From an uncultured Neomegalonema sp. (GTDB lineage: Bacteria; Pseudomonadota; Alphaproteobacteria; Rhodobacterales; Rhodobacteraceae), in contig CALJIU010000300.1 of NCBI GenBank assembly GCA_937974055.1, positions 1 to 36,910 on the forward strand: a stretch of DNA of 36,910 nucleotides. Reading direction: 5' to 3'. The notes beneath the pieces were generated by a model. It ran no database searches. It had not been told where the DNA came from and worked only from the letters and a program-made list of their open reading frames with translations. The position numbers and the translations under genes are program-made. Shown here in pieces: positions 21,103-29,840 of this stretch (the first letter of the stretch is position 1; each line of letters opens with the position of its first letter).

Positions 21103-24100
21103 AGCGTAAGAATTTATTGTTGGCGAGCAGCGGCCTTGTGCTGGGTGCAGTCGCCTTCATGAACGGCGCAGGGGCCCAGACAGAGGTCCTGCCGCCGAAT
21201 GCTGAGCCAGGGAAATGCTACGCACGCGTGGTTATTCCGGCCCAGTACCGTACGGTTACCGAGCGTATCGTGGATCGCGCCGGTGGCGAGCGGATCGAAG
21301 TCATTCCGGCCCAGTACCGGAACGTGACCGAGACCGTCGTCGTCGAAGAGCCTTCCGAGCGCCTCGAAGTCGTTCCCGCAACCTATCGCACCGTGACCGA
21401 AACGGTCGAAGCTCAGGAGCCTTCCGAGAGCCTCGTCATCGTTTCCGGTGGTGGCGGCGGTGGTGCCATCGTTGATGCGGCCACGGGTGCTGCAATCGCC
21501 GGTGCCGCTGGCATCGACGCCAACGGTTTCGCAACCGACGCATCGGGCAACGTGATCCGTGGTGCTAACGGTGCAGGTATCCTCGCCCGTGCAACGGGTG
21601 GTACGGGTGGCGGTGCTTCCGGCAACTCCGGTGGTGCAACCTTCCGCTCGGTCTCGCAGACGGTCGTCGTTGAAGAGCCTTCCGAGTCGCTTCAGGTCGT
21701 CCCTGCGACGTTCAAGTCGGTTTCGCAGACGGTTGTCGTCGAAGAAGCCTCCGAATCGCTTCAGGTTGTTCCCGCGCAGTTCCGCGACGTCGCTCAGACG
21801 GTCGTCGTAGAAGAGGCTTCCGAGTCGCTTCAGGTTGTGCCCGCGAAATACGCCACGCGCACCCAGACGGTCGTTGTTGAAGAGCCTTCCGAGAGCCTTC
21901 AGGTCGTCCCCGCGACGTTCAAGTCGGTTTCGCAGACGGTCGTCGTCGAAGAGCCTTCGCAGTCGCTTCAGATCGTTCCCGCACAGTTCCGCACTGTCGC
22001 ACAGACGGTCGTCGTAGAAGAGGCCTCCGAGTCGCTTCAGGTTGTCCCCGCGACGTTCCGGACGGTTTCGCAGACGGTCGTCGTCGAAGAGCCTTCCGAG
22101 TCGCTTCAGGTCGTTCCGGCCACCTTCAAGTCGGTCTCGCAGCAGGTCGTCGTCGAAGAAGCCTCGGAATCGCTTCAGGTCGTTCCGGCCACCTTCAAGT
22201 CGGTCGCTCAGACGGTCGTCGTCGAAGAGCCTTCGGAATCGCTCCAGATCGTTCCGGCCACCTTCCGCACCGTTGCAGAGACCATCGTGGTTCGCCCTGC
22301 ATACGAGCGTGTCGAAGTCGTGCCCGCGACGTTCAAAACCGTTTCGCAGACCGTCGAAGTAGAGCCGGCCTACGAAACCCTTCAGGTCGTTCCTGCGACC
22401 TACAAGACGGTTCAGGAAACCATCGTCACCCAGCCCGCATACCAGCGTCTGGAAGTCGTCCCCGCGACCTACCGTACCGTTCAGGAAACCGTTCAGGCTG
22501 ACGCTCCTTACGAGCAGCTGCGTGTGGTTCCCGCAACGTATAAGACGGTTCAGGAAACGGTCGTCGTGCAGCCTGCGCATCAGCAGCTTCGCGTGATCCC
22601 TGCTACCTACAAAACGGTTCAGGAAACGGTTGTCACCCAAGAAGCATCCGAGTCGCTTCAGGTTGTCCCCGCTACCTACCGTACGGTTCAGGAAACGGTC
22701 GTCGTCGAGCCTGCTTACGAGCAGCTTCGTGTGATCCCAGCAACCTACAAGACGGTTTCGGAAACGGTCGTCACGCAGGAAGCCGGCGAGCGCCTCGAAG
22801 TCGTTCCTGCGACCTACAAGACGGTTCAGGAAACGGTCGTCGTTCAGGAAGCTTCGCAGCGCCTTGAAGTCGTTCCCGCAACCTACCGCACTGTGACCGA
22901 AACGGTCGTCGTCCAGCCCGCTTCGCAGCGTCTGGAAGTCGTTCCTGCGACCTACCGTACGGTTTCCGAGACCATTCAGGTTCGTCCTGCATCCGAGCGT
23001 CTGGAAGTTGTTCCTGCGACCTACCGTCAGGTTCAGATCACGGTTCCCGGTGACGAAGTTGCCGAGCGTCTGGAAGTCATCCCTGCAACCTACAAGACCG
23101 TCTCCGAGACGATCGTGGTTCAGGAAGCTTCCGAGCAGCTCACCGCTTCGGAAACGCAGTACCGTACCGTCACCGAGCGTGTGAAGGTCCGTGACGCTTA
23201 CACCACGTGGAAACGCGGTAAGAACCCAATCGCCATCATCGACTCCGTCTCCGGCGGCATCTCCGGTGGTGCGACCAGCATTTCCGTTGTCTCCGAGGCC
23301 ACCGGTCAGGTCATCCCTGGTGCGGCATCTGTCGACTCCAATGGTTTCGCAGTTGACGCAAGCGGTCGTGTCCTCACCGGTAACGGTGGCGGTGCAGCAG
23401 CAGGCGGCGGTGCCGTTCGTGCTTCGCGTTCCGCAGGCGGTGCAATCGTTGACGGTGCAGGGAACATCATCCCAGGCGCAGTCGGCATCAACGGTGCAGG
23501 CTTCGCAACCAACTCGGCCGGTCAGGTCATCTCCTTCGGCGGTGCCGGTGGTGGTGCAGGCGCAGGCCCGATCCGCGCACGTATCGTCGCGGGTGGTGGT
23601 GGCGGTGCTGGCTTCGGTGGCCAGATCTCCGGTGCATCGATCAAGCAGACCAAGCAGCTGAATACGGGTGAAATCCTGTGTCTGGTCGCAGTTCCTGCTC
23701 AGTACGAAACGGTCACCCGTCAGGTCGTCGCTGGCGCGGCTGAAGTCCGTCGCGTGGCAGTTCCTGCCCAGACCCGCACGATCACGCGCCGTGTCATTGA
23801 TCGTCCTGCAACGGTCCGCCGTATCGCTGGTTCGTCCAGCTCGACCGGTGGTTTCGTTGTCGACATCAACGGCATCGCCATTCCTGGTGCCGTCGGCATC
23901 AACGGTGCAGGTCTTGCTGTCGACGCAAACGGCAATGTCATCCCCGCAAGTGTCGCTGGTTATGCCGGTAGCGCAGGCGTTGGTGCCGGTGCTGGCGGCG
24001 GTTTCGGCGGTCCGATCCGCGGTACGCGCCGTGCAGATGGTGCGATCGTTGACGGTGCAGGCAACATCATCGCTGGTGCAGTCAATGTCGACGGTCAGGG

Positions 24101-26057
24101 CTTCGCTCTGAATGCAAACGGTCAGCGTCTTGCTGCTGCCGGTGGCAATGGCGGTAACGGTGGCGGTATCCGCGCCCGTCTCGCTGGTGGTAACGGTGCT
24201 ACGGCATCGCGTACGGTCAGCAAGCGTGTCGTCGCGACCCCAGCAACGGTTCGTCGCATCGCTGTCCCCGGACAGACGCGTACGATCCAGCGCCGTGTCA
24301 TCGCAACGCCTGCTTCGACTCGCGCCGTTGCGGTTCCTGCGCAGACGCGCACGATCCAGCGCCGTGTCATCGCAACGCCTGCTTCGACCCGTGCTGTTGC
24401 AGTTCCTGCACAGACGCGCACGATCCAGCGCCGCGTCATCAACACGCCCGCAACGGTTCGCCGCGTGGCTGTCCCCGGACAGACCCGCACGATCCAGCGT
24501 CGTGTGATTGATCGTCCTGCATCGACCCAGGCCGTCGCAGTTCCTGCGAAGACCCGGACGGTTCAGCGTCGTGTCGTTGCAACGCCTGCCTCGACCCGCG
24601 CCGTTGCGGTTCCTGCGCAGACGCGCACGATCCAGCGCCGTGTGATCAACACGCCCGCATCGACCCAGGCTGTCGCAGTTCCTGCACAGACCCGGACGGT
24701 TCAGCGTCGTGTCGTGAACACGCCAGCTTCCACCCAGGCCGTGACGGTCCCCGGTAAGACCCGGACGATCCAGCGCCGTGTGGTTGCAACGCCTGCTTCG
24801 ACCCGTGCGGTTGCAGTGCCGGCCCAGACCCGGACGGTCCAGCGTCGCGTGATCAACACGCCCGCATCGGTTCGCCGCGTGACGGTGCCTGCGAAGAACC
24901 AGACGGTTTCGATCCAGGTCGTCGATCGTCCAGCTGCGACCCGCGCGGTTGCGGTTCCTGCTCAGACCCGTCAGATCCAGCGCCGTGTGGTGGCAACGCC
25001 TGCCTCGACCCGTGCAGTGGCTGTTCCGGGTAAGACCGCGACGATCACGACGCGCGTCATCGATACGCCAGCATCGGTCCGCCGGGTTGCCGTACCGGGC
25101 AAGACCGCGACGATCACCTCGCGTGTCCTGAATACGCCAGCGTCGGTTCGCCGGGTTGCCGTACCGGGTAAGACCGCGACGATCACGCAGCGTGTCATCG
25201 ATACGCCAGCATCGGTTCGCCGGGTTGCCGTTCCAGGCAAGACCGCAACGATCCAGATCCGTCAGGTCGCGACACCAGCCGCAGCGCGCGCTGTTGCCGT
25301 ACCGGGTAAGACCGCAACGATCACGCAGCGCGTCATCGACGCACCTGCTTCGGTCCGTCGCGTCGCTGTCCCAGGCAAAACCGCACAGATCTCGGTCCGT
25401 GTGAATGCCGAGCCTGCTACGGTCCGCCGTATCGCGGTTCCGGGTAAGACCGCAACGGTCTCGCAGCGTGTTCTTGCTACGCCAGCTTCTGTCCGCCGCG
25501 TTGCCGTTCCCGGCAAGACGGCTCAGATCACGACGCGTGTCATCGACGCACCTGCCTCGGTTCGCCGCATTGCGGTTCCGGGTAAGACTGCAACGGTCAC
25601 CACGCAGGTCATCGCTGGTACGCCTGAAGTTCGCCGTATCGCGATCCCAGGCAAGACCCAGACGGTCTCGCGTCGTGTGGTTGCTACGCCGGCAACGGTT
25701 CGCCGTGTCGCAGTTCCGGGCAAGACCGCCCAGATCACGCGCCGCGTCGTCGCTACGCCAGCGTCGGTTCGCCGGATCGCAACGGAGCCGTCCTACAAGA
25801 CGATCAACCGTCGTGAGCAGGTCAGCGACGAGCAGCTGCAGTGGCGTGAAATCCTCTGTGAGACCAACGCGTCTCCTGAGGTTATCCGTCGCCTCCAGCA
25901 GGCTCTGCGCGAGCGTGGTTACTACCAGGGTTCGATCGATGGTGCCTACAACGCCTCCACGACGGCAGCGGTCACCCGCTACCAGCGTTCGGCTGGTGAA
26001 GGTACGGGCGGTCTGACCATGGACACCCTCGGCTCCCTCGGAATCACCTTCCGCTAA
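21099..26057 (+). CDS. Giant secreted repeat protein (1652 aa) with C-terminal peptidoglycan-binding domain
   Basis: Signal peptide [27 protein letters not shown]; about fifty 23-aa repeats of two types ([23 protein letters not shown] and [23 protein letters not shown]); C-terminus '[58 protein letters not shown]' resembles PG_binding_1. Confidence 0.95.
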   Translation: MKRKNLLLASSGLVLGAVAFMNGAGAQTEVLPPNAEPGKCYARVVIPAQYRTVTERIVDRAGGERIEVIPAQYRNVTETVVVEEPSERLEVVPATYRTVTETVEAQEPSESLVIVSGGGGGGAIVDAATGAAIAGAAGIDANGFATDASGNVIRGANGAGILARATGGTGGGASGNSGGATFRSVSQTVVVEEPSESLQVVPATFKSVSQTVVVEEASESLQVVPAQFRDVAQTVVVEEASESLQVVPAKYATRTQTVVVEEPSESLQVVPATFKSVSQTVVVEEPSQSLQIVPAQFRTVAQTVVVEEASESLQVVPATFRTVSQTVVVEEPSESLQVVPATFKSVSQQVVVEEASESLQVVPATFKSVAQTVVVEEPSESLQIVPATFRTVAETIVVRPAYERVEVVPATFKTVSQTVEVEPAYETLQVVPATYKTVQETIVTQPAYQRLEVVPATYRTVQETVQADAPYEQLRVVPATYKTVQETVVVQPAHQQLRVIPATYKTVQETVVTQEASESLQVVPATYRTVQETVVVEPAYEQLRVIPATYKTVSETVVTQEAGERLEVVPATYKTVQETVVVQEASQRLEVVPATYRTVTETVVVQPASQRLEVVPATYRTVSETIQVRPASERLEVVPATYRQVQITVPGDEVAERLEVIPATYKTVSETIVVQEASEQLTASETQYRTVTERVKVRDAYTTWKRGKNPIAIIDSVSGGISGGATSISVVSEATGQVIPGAASVDSNGFAVDASGRVLTGNGGGAAAGGGAVRASRSAGGAIVDGAGNIIPGAVGINGAGFATNSAGQVISFGGAGGGAGAGPIRARIVAGGGGGAGFGGQISGASIKQTKQLNTGEILCLVAVPAQYETVTRQVVAGAAEVRRVAVPAQTRTITRRVIDRPATVRRIAGSSSSTGGFVVDINGIAIPGAVGINGAGLAVDANGNVIPASVAGYAGSAGVGAGAGGGFGGPIRGTRRADGAIVDGAGNIIAGAVNVDGQGFALNANGQRLAAAGGNGGNGGGIRARLAGGNGATASRTVSKRVVATPATVRRIAVPGQTRTIQRRVIATPASTRAVAVPAQTRTIQRRVIATPASTRAVAVPAQTRTIQRRVINTPATVRRVAVPGQTRTIQRRVIDRPASTQAVAVPAKTRTVQRRVVATPASTRAVAVPAQTRTIQRRVINTPASTQAVAVPAQTRTVQRRVVNTPASTQAVTVPGKTRTIQRRVVATPASTRAVAVPAQTRTVQRRVINTPASVRRVTVPAKNQTVSIQVVDRPAATRAVAVPAQTRQIQRRVVATPASTRAVAVPGKTATITTRVIDTPASVRRVAVPGKTATITSRVLNTPASVRRVAVPGKTATITQRVIDTPASVRRVAVPGKTATIQIRQVATPAAARAVAVPGKTATITQRVIDAPASVRRVAVPGKTAQISVRVNAEPATVRRIAVPGKTATVSQRVLATPASVRRVAVPGKTAQITTRVIDAPASVRRIAVPGKTATVTTQVIAGTPEVRRIAIPGKTQTVSRRVVATPATVRRVAVPGKTAQITRRVVATPASVRRIATEPSYKTINRREQVSDEQLQWREILCETNASPEVIRRLQQALRERGYYQGSIDGAYNASTTAAVTRYQRSAGEGTGGLTMDTLGSLGITFR
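21243..21449 (+). repeat. Three N-terminal 69-bp (23-aa) repeat units
   Basis: [23 protein letters not shown] / [23 protein letters not shown] / [23 protein letters not shown]. Confidence 0.85.
21639..23156 (+). repeat. Tandem array A: 22 in-register 69-bp units, acidic type
   Basis: Consensus T[FY][KR][ST]V[SQ][QE]TVVVEE[PA]SESLQVVPA; 22 x 69 = 1518 bp lands exactly on the next partial unit ([11 protein letters not shown] at 23157), so no indels. Confidence 0.93.
23700..23837 (+). repeat. Two 69-bp units opening the second half of the giant protein
   Basis: [23 protein letters not shown] / [23 protein letters not shown], directly after [11 protein letters not shown]. Confidence 0.8.
24204..25790 (+). 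repeat. Tandem array B: 23 in-register 69-bp units, basic type
   Basis: Consensus [QK]T[RA]TI[QT]RRVI[AD]TPAS[TV]R[AR]VAVP[AG]; from 24273, 22 x 69 = 1518 bp lands exactly on [11 protein letters not shown] at 25791, with one further unit (ASRTVSK...) at 24204. Confidence 0.93.
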
Positions 26058-26095
26058 GCCAAGGCGTACGCTCACGCTCATCGAGCATGCCGCAG

Positions 26096-26125
26096 CCCCC
26101 CGCCAGCAATGGCGGGGGGTTTTTT
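26096..26125 (+). terminator. Strong rho-independent terminator after the giant repeat gene
   Basis: Perfect 10-bp stem CCCCCCGCCA/TGGCGGGGGG, GCAA tetraloop, TTTTTT tail. Confidence 0.93.
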
Positions 26126-26166
26126 CATGGAGCCATCCGGTTCCGCCATTCGATCCGGGGGCTTTC

Positions 26167-26934
26167 ATGGGTTTCAACAAGATCGCATTCGTCGCGAGCA
26201 ATGCCGAGGTGGCGCGCCGTGCCCTGCGAACGCTTCAGGCGCGGTATGGCGTGGTCGAGGCGAGCGAAGCCGATGTCATCGTCGCCCTTGGCGGTGACGG
26301 GTTCATGCTCGAAACGCTGCACATGGTCATGGATCGCGATATTCCCGTCTACGGCATGAACCGGGGGTCCGTCGGGTTCCTGATGAATGAATACGGTGCG
26401 GCATCCCTCGAAGATCGCCTCGCGAACAGCGTCGAATCCCGCATTCACCCCCTTCGGATGCTGGCGGTTGATACCAACGGGGCGGAACACCGTGCCTTGG
26501 CCATAAACGAAGTGTCTTTGCTGCGCGAAACTCGGCAAGCCGCGAAAATCGCTATTCAGATTGATGGATCAATCCGGATGCCCGAATTGATCTGTGACGG
26601 TGTTCTCGTCGCGACCCCCGCCGGTAGCACGGCTTACAACTTGTCGGCTCACGGTCCGATTCTGCCGATCGACGCCGAATTGCTCGCCGTTACCCCGATT
26701 TCCGCCTTCCGCCCTCGCCGATGGCGCGGTGCCTTGCTGCCGATGCAGGCCGTTATCCGCTTTGATGCGCTTGAGCCGGTCAAGCGCCCGGTCAGCGCCG
26801 TCGCCGATGCTTTTGAAGTGCGTGATGTGGATTGGGTCGAGGCGAGGGTCGCCCGTGACATCTCGCTCCGTCTGCTTTTTGATCCGGGGCACAGTTTAGA
26901 TGAACGAATTCTTCGAGAACAATTCCAGAGTTGA
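26167..26934 (+). CDS. nadK: NAD kinase
   Basis: '[18 protein letters not shown]', '[14 protein letters not shown]', '[10 protein letters not shown]'-like '[10 protein letters not shown]', '[24 protein letters not shown]'. Confidence 0.95.
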   Translation: MGFNKIAFVASNAEVARRALRTLQARYGVVEASEADVIVALGGDGFMLETLHMVMDRDIPVYGMNRGSVGFLMNEYGAASLEDRLANSVESRIHPLRMLAVDTNGAEHRALAINEVSLLRETRQAAKIAIQIDGSIRMPELICDGVLVATPAGSTAYNLSAHGPILPIDAELLAVTPISAFRPRRWRGALLPMQAVIRFDALEPVKRPVSAVADAFEVRDVDWVEARVARDISLRLLFDPGHSLDERILREQFQS

Positions 26935-27001
26935 CCCCCGGCCTTGCCAAGCACGGCGAAGATGCACATTGTGTCGTCGTAATTAAAGGCATTTGACGGG
27001 A

Positions 27002-28177
27002 ATGCGGGTGAGCGATCCAACGGAAACTTTTCGCCAGATGATGATGGAGGCGCGCGTCGGGCGTGCCGTCAAAGCCGAACGGTCGCTGGCCGAGATCAGT
27101 GAAAAGATCGAGCGGTCCGAGGCGCGCTGGACCGAGGAAGAATTGCGCGAAACGGTCGCCCGCGTTCTTGCGGATTCCATCCGTGAGGCTGGCAAAACCG
27201 ACCGTCAAGCGCTTGCCCGGTCTATCGCACCGCATATCCTGACCACGATCCGGTCTGAGATTGGCAATGCTCATCCAGAGATTATCGAGGCCCTGTCCCC
27301 CCGCCTTGGTGAGCTGATCCGCGCCGCCGTCGCCAAGTCGATGGAGGATCTGCAACGCCAGATCGATCAGGCGGTTCCCGTCGATATCTGGATCGCAAAT
27401 TTCAAGGCGAAACTGACCGGCACGCCGCCGACGGGCTGGCTGTTGGATGGTAAGGACGGTTTCGCGGTTATCGAGGCGTATCTGATTGAGCGTGGCTCCG
27501 GCCTTCTTCTCGCGCGCGATCGTCCCAACGATACGCCTGCCGATGTCACGGAACTCGATGACGATCTGATGTCAGGCATGATTGCCGCGCTCGATGCCTT
27601 CGCAAGGGATGCGTTCGGCGGCGGAGGGGTCGAGACACTGCGCCAACTGACCCTGTCTGCGGGAACCATCTATTTGCGCGCCAGCCCAACGAAAATCCTC
27701 GCTCTGCGCTGCACAGGCGTTGCCACCCCTGAGGTCGAGGTCGAGATTAACGAACTGCTCGACCGTGTGATCCAGCGTATGCAGGATGGGCAGGACGATG
27801 CCGATCTGGCTCCCGCGCGCCTTCTGGCTGATGCGCCACAGACTGAGGACGATTCGGTCAGTGCGGCGGCGCTTGTGGGCAAAGGGATTGGTGCTATTGC
27901 CGCCGTTATCGCGCTGCTCTGGGGGCATTTCGCCCTCGAAGCGATGAATAACGACCGCTGGACCACGGCGATTGAGGCTAGTGTGCATGAGGATGCCGGG
28001 CTGAGTGGCTATCCCGTGGCGGTTGCCTATGATGGATCGGCGGATACCGTTCGCATCGAAGGTTTGGTCCCAGATGAAGCCGCAAGGGCGGGCATCGAAG
28101 CCCGCCTAAGCCGTCTGTCCGTTCCCTTGAATTATAGCCTCACCATGCCGGTGGCCGGTCGGCGGATTGTTGAATGA
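27002..28177 (+). CDS. Membrane protein with probable roadblock/longin-like sensory region, one TM and a C-terminal BON-like region
   Basis: 'AIAPHILTTIRSEIG..PEIIEALSPRLGELIRAAVAKSMEDLQRQID', 'FAVIEAYLIERGSGLLLA...DDDLMSGMIAALDAFARDAFGGGGVETLRQLTLSAGTIYLRASPTKILALRC', TM 'GIGAIAAVIALLWGHFAL', then 'DTVRIEGLVPDEAARAGIEARL'. Similar to OmpA-family/GTPase-partner proteins by recollection; ATGA overlap with the GTPase gene. Confidence 0.65.
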   Translation: MRVSDPTETFRQMMMEARVGRAVKAERSLAEISEKIERSEARWTEEELRETVARVLADSIREAGKTDRQALARSIAPHILTTIRSEIGNAHPEIIEALSPRLGELIRAAVAKSMEDLQRQIDQAVPVDIWIANFKAKLTGTPPTGWLLDGKDGFAVIEAYLIERGSGLLLARDRPNDTPADVTELDDDLMSGMIAALDAFARDAFGGGGVETLRQLTLSAGTIYLRASPTKILALRCTGVATPEVEVEINELLDRVIQRMQDGQDDADLAPARLLADAPQTEDDSVSAAALVGKGIGAIAAVIALLWGHFALEAMNNDRWTTAIEASVHEDAGLSGYPVAVAYDGSADTVRIEGLVPDEAARAGIEARLSRLSVPLNYSLTMPVAGRRIVE

Positions 28178-28680
28178 AAACCTATAAGATCGTCGTGCTG
28201 GGTGATTTCGGCGTTGGGAAGACCTCCCTTATCCGGCGCTACGTGTTGGATGAATTTTCCGATGAATACCGCGCCACGCTGGGGGTCCACCTCTACAAAC
28301 ACGCCGATACCCTCGCCGGTGAGGATATCGAGATCAGTCTCGTTGTTTGGGATATCGAGGGCGCGCCCCTGCCCAGCGGCCAGACGAAGCGATATATCGT
28401 GGGTGCCTCCGGCGCTGTCATCGTAGGGGATATGACCCGTGACGATCCGTTTTCCGCCATGTGGAGCGCGGCGGATATGTTCGAGGAGGCGCTGCCGGGT
28501 CGCCCCCTGTGCCTGGCCCTCAATAAATCCGATGTCGCGGTAATCGAAAGTCCGGAAACCGTTACCCGGATGAAACGGCGCTATGATTGCAACGCTTTCG
28601 AGACGAGCGCACTGACCGGCGATTGCGTCACCCCGATGTTCCATGATCTTGCCCGGTCGATCCTTGCGCGTGGCCTGTGA
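28174..28680 (+). CDS. Ras/Rab-like small GTPase
   Basis: G1 GDFGVGKTSL, G3-region WDIEGAP, G4 LNKSD, G5 ETSAL; 168 aa single-domain. Confidence 0.9.
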   Translation: MKTYKIVVLGDFGVGKTSLIRRYVLDEFSDEYRATLGVHLYKHADTLAGEDIEISLVVWDIEGAPLPSGQTKRYIVGASGAVIVGDMTRDDPFSAMWSAADMFEEALPGRPLCLALNKSDVAVIESPETVTRMKRRYDCNAFETSALTGDCVTPMFHDLARSILARGL

Positions 28681-28690
28681 AAGACTTTGT

Positions 28691-29809
28691 ATGACTGAAC
28701 TGCATTCAGATCTGGTTCTCGATGCGCTTGGCCTTTTGGCCGTGCGGCTTGACGATGACCTGATTGTGCGTGAGGTCTGCGGCACGTTTCTGACGGTGCC
28801 AACAGGTACGGATATGCGCGAGTTTATGCCCGCGCTCTACGGTTTGGAGGATGCGCTCCACGCGCCCGATGCCTACCTGACAATGCCCTTCGTTCAGATC
28901 GGTAATGATCGTGATGAGCCGGTGGCCCTGACGGTGCGTCGCGATCCTGACAGCGGCGTTTTGTGGCTGTTTCTGCGGGATGTTCGCGAGGAAAGCGAGA
29001 TGCAGCGGCAGCTCGTGCAGAACCACAATTCGCTCTCGCTGGCGCAGGCGGAGTTGGTCAAGGCCCGCAACGCGGCGCAAAAGGCGGATCAGGCCAAGAC
29101 CGCCTTTTTGGCGAATGTCAGTCATGAATTGCGGACACCGCTGCATGTTATTATCGGTGGCTCGTCGATCCTGTCGAAACCGCGCGATACGCCCCTCGAC
29201 CCGCAGGAAGTGACGGATTACGCGCTGGATATGCATGAAAGCGGCGTCCTGCTGCTGCAACTCGTCGATGATCTCATCGACTTGTCACGCTCGGAAACCG
29301 GCAATCTGATTCTCTACGAAGAACGCTGCGACCTGACCGAAATTACCCGTGCCATCACGGCGCTGTGCGAGGATATCCCCGAAGCGCGCCACACCACATT
29401 GCAATGCGAGGTGCCACCGCATCCGGTTTGGATGGTGGCCGATGCACGGCGGATCAAGCAGATCTTGCTTAACCTCATATCGAACGCCATCAAGGCCGTC
29501 GCCAATCTCAACGGCGGCGAGGTAACGGTCACGCTGGACCCTGCGCTGCCTAGCCTGACTGTCGCCGATAATGGGCCGGGTATGAGCGAGGAAGAAATTG
29601 CCATCGCGCGCCAACCTTTTGGCCAGCCCCGCGCAGGTGTGCGCAGCAAGGGGACGGGGCTGGGGCTTTCCATCGTTGATCGGCTCGTCACCCTGCATGG
29701 CGGAGAGATTGTGTTCGATACGGCACCGGGTAAGGGCTTGGCCGCAACGATCACATTCGATCCTGAACGGTCGCGGAATGATTCCAAACCGTCTCAAAAT
29801 GTGTCTTAA
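28691..29809 (+). CDS. Soluble sensor histidine kinase
   Basis: H-box 'KTAFLANVSHELRTPLHVIIGGSSIL', N-box 'LLNLISNAIKAV', G1 'VADNGPGMSEEE', G2 'GTGLGLSIVDRLVTLHGG'; no evident TM in the N-terminal PAS-like region. Confidence 0.92.
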   Translation: MTELHSDLVLDALGLLAVRLDDDLIVREVCGTFLTVPTGTDMREFMPALYGLEDALHAPDAYLTMPFVQIGNDRDEPVALTVRRDPDSGVLWLFLRDVREESEMQRQLVQNHNSLSLAQAELVKARNAAQKADQAKTAFLANVSHELRTPLHVIIGGSSILSKPRDTPLDPQEVTDYALDMHESGVLLLQLVDDLIDLSRSETGNLILYEERCDLTEITRAITALCEDIPEARHTTLQCEVPPHPVWMVADARRIKQILLNLISNAIKAVANLNGGEVTVTLDPALPSLTVADNGPGMSEEEIAIARQPFGQPRAGVRSKGTGLGLSIVDRLVTLHGGEIVFDTAPGKGLAATITFDPERSRNDSKPSQNVS

Positions 29810-29840
29810 CACGAAATTCAAAATGAGATAATCGTGTTCT

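Noticed and set aside
21243-25790. CRISPR-like regular repetition with 69-bp period
   Set aside because: Repeats are contiguous coding units without unique spacers, in a single open reading frame, and no cas genes are present.
21114-26201. 1695-aa antisense ORF covering the whole giant repeat gene
   Set aside because: It is codon-aligned with the sense gene and is bounded by the sense TTA codon at 21114. It stays open because the sense frame avoids TTA, CTA and TCA codons, as expected from GC-rich codon bias and repetition. The product has no recognisable domain or signal peptide.
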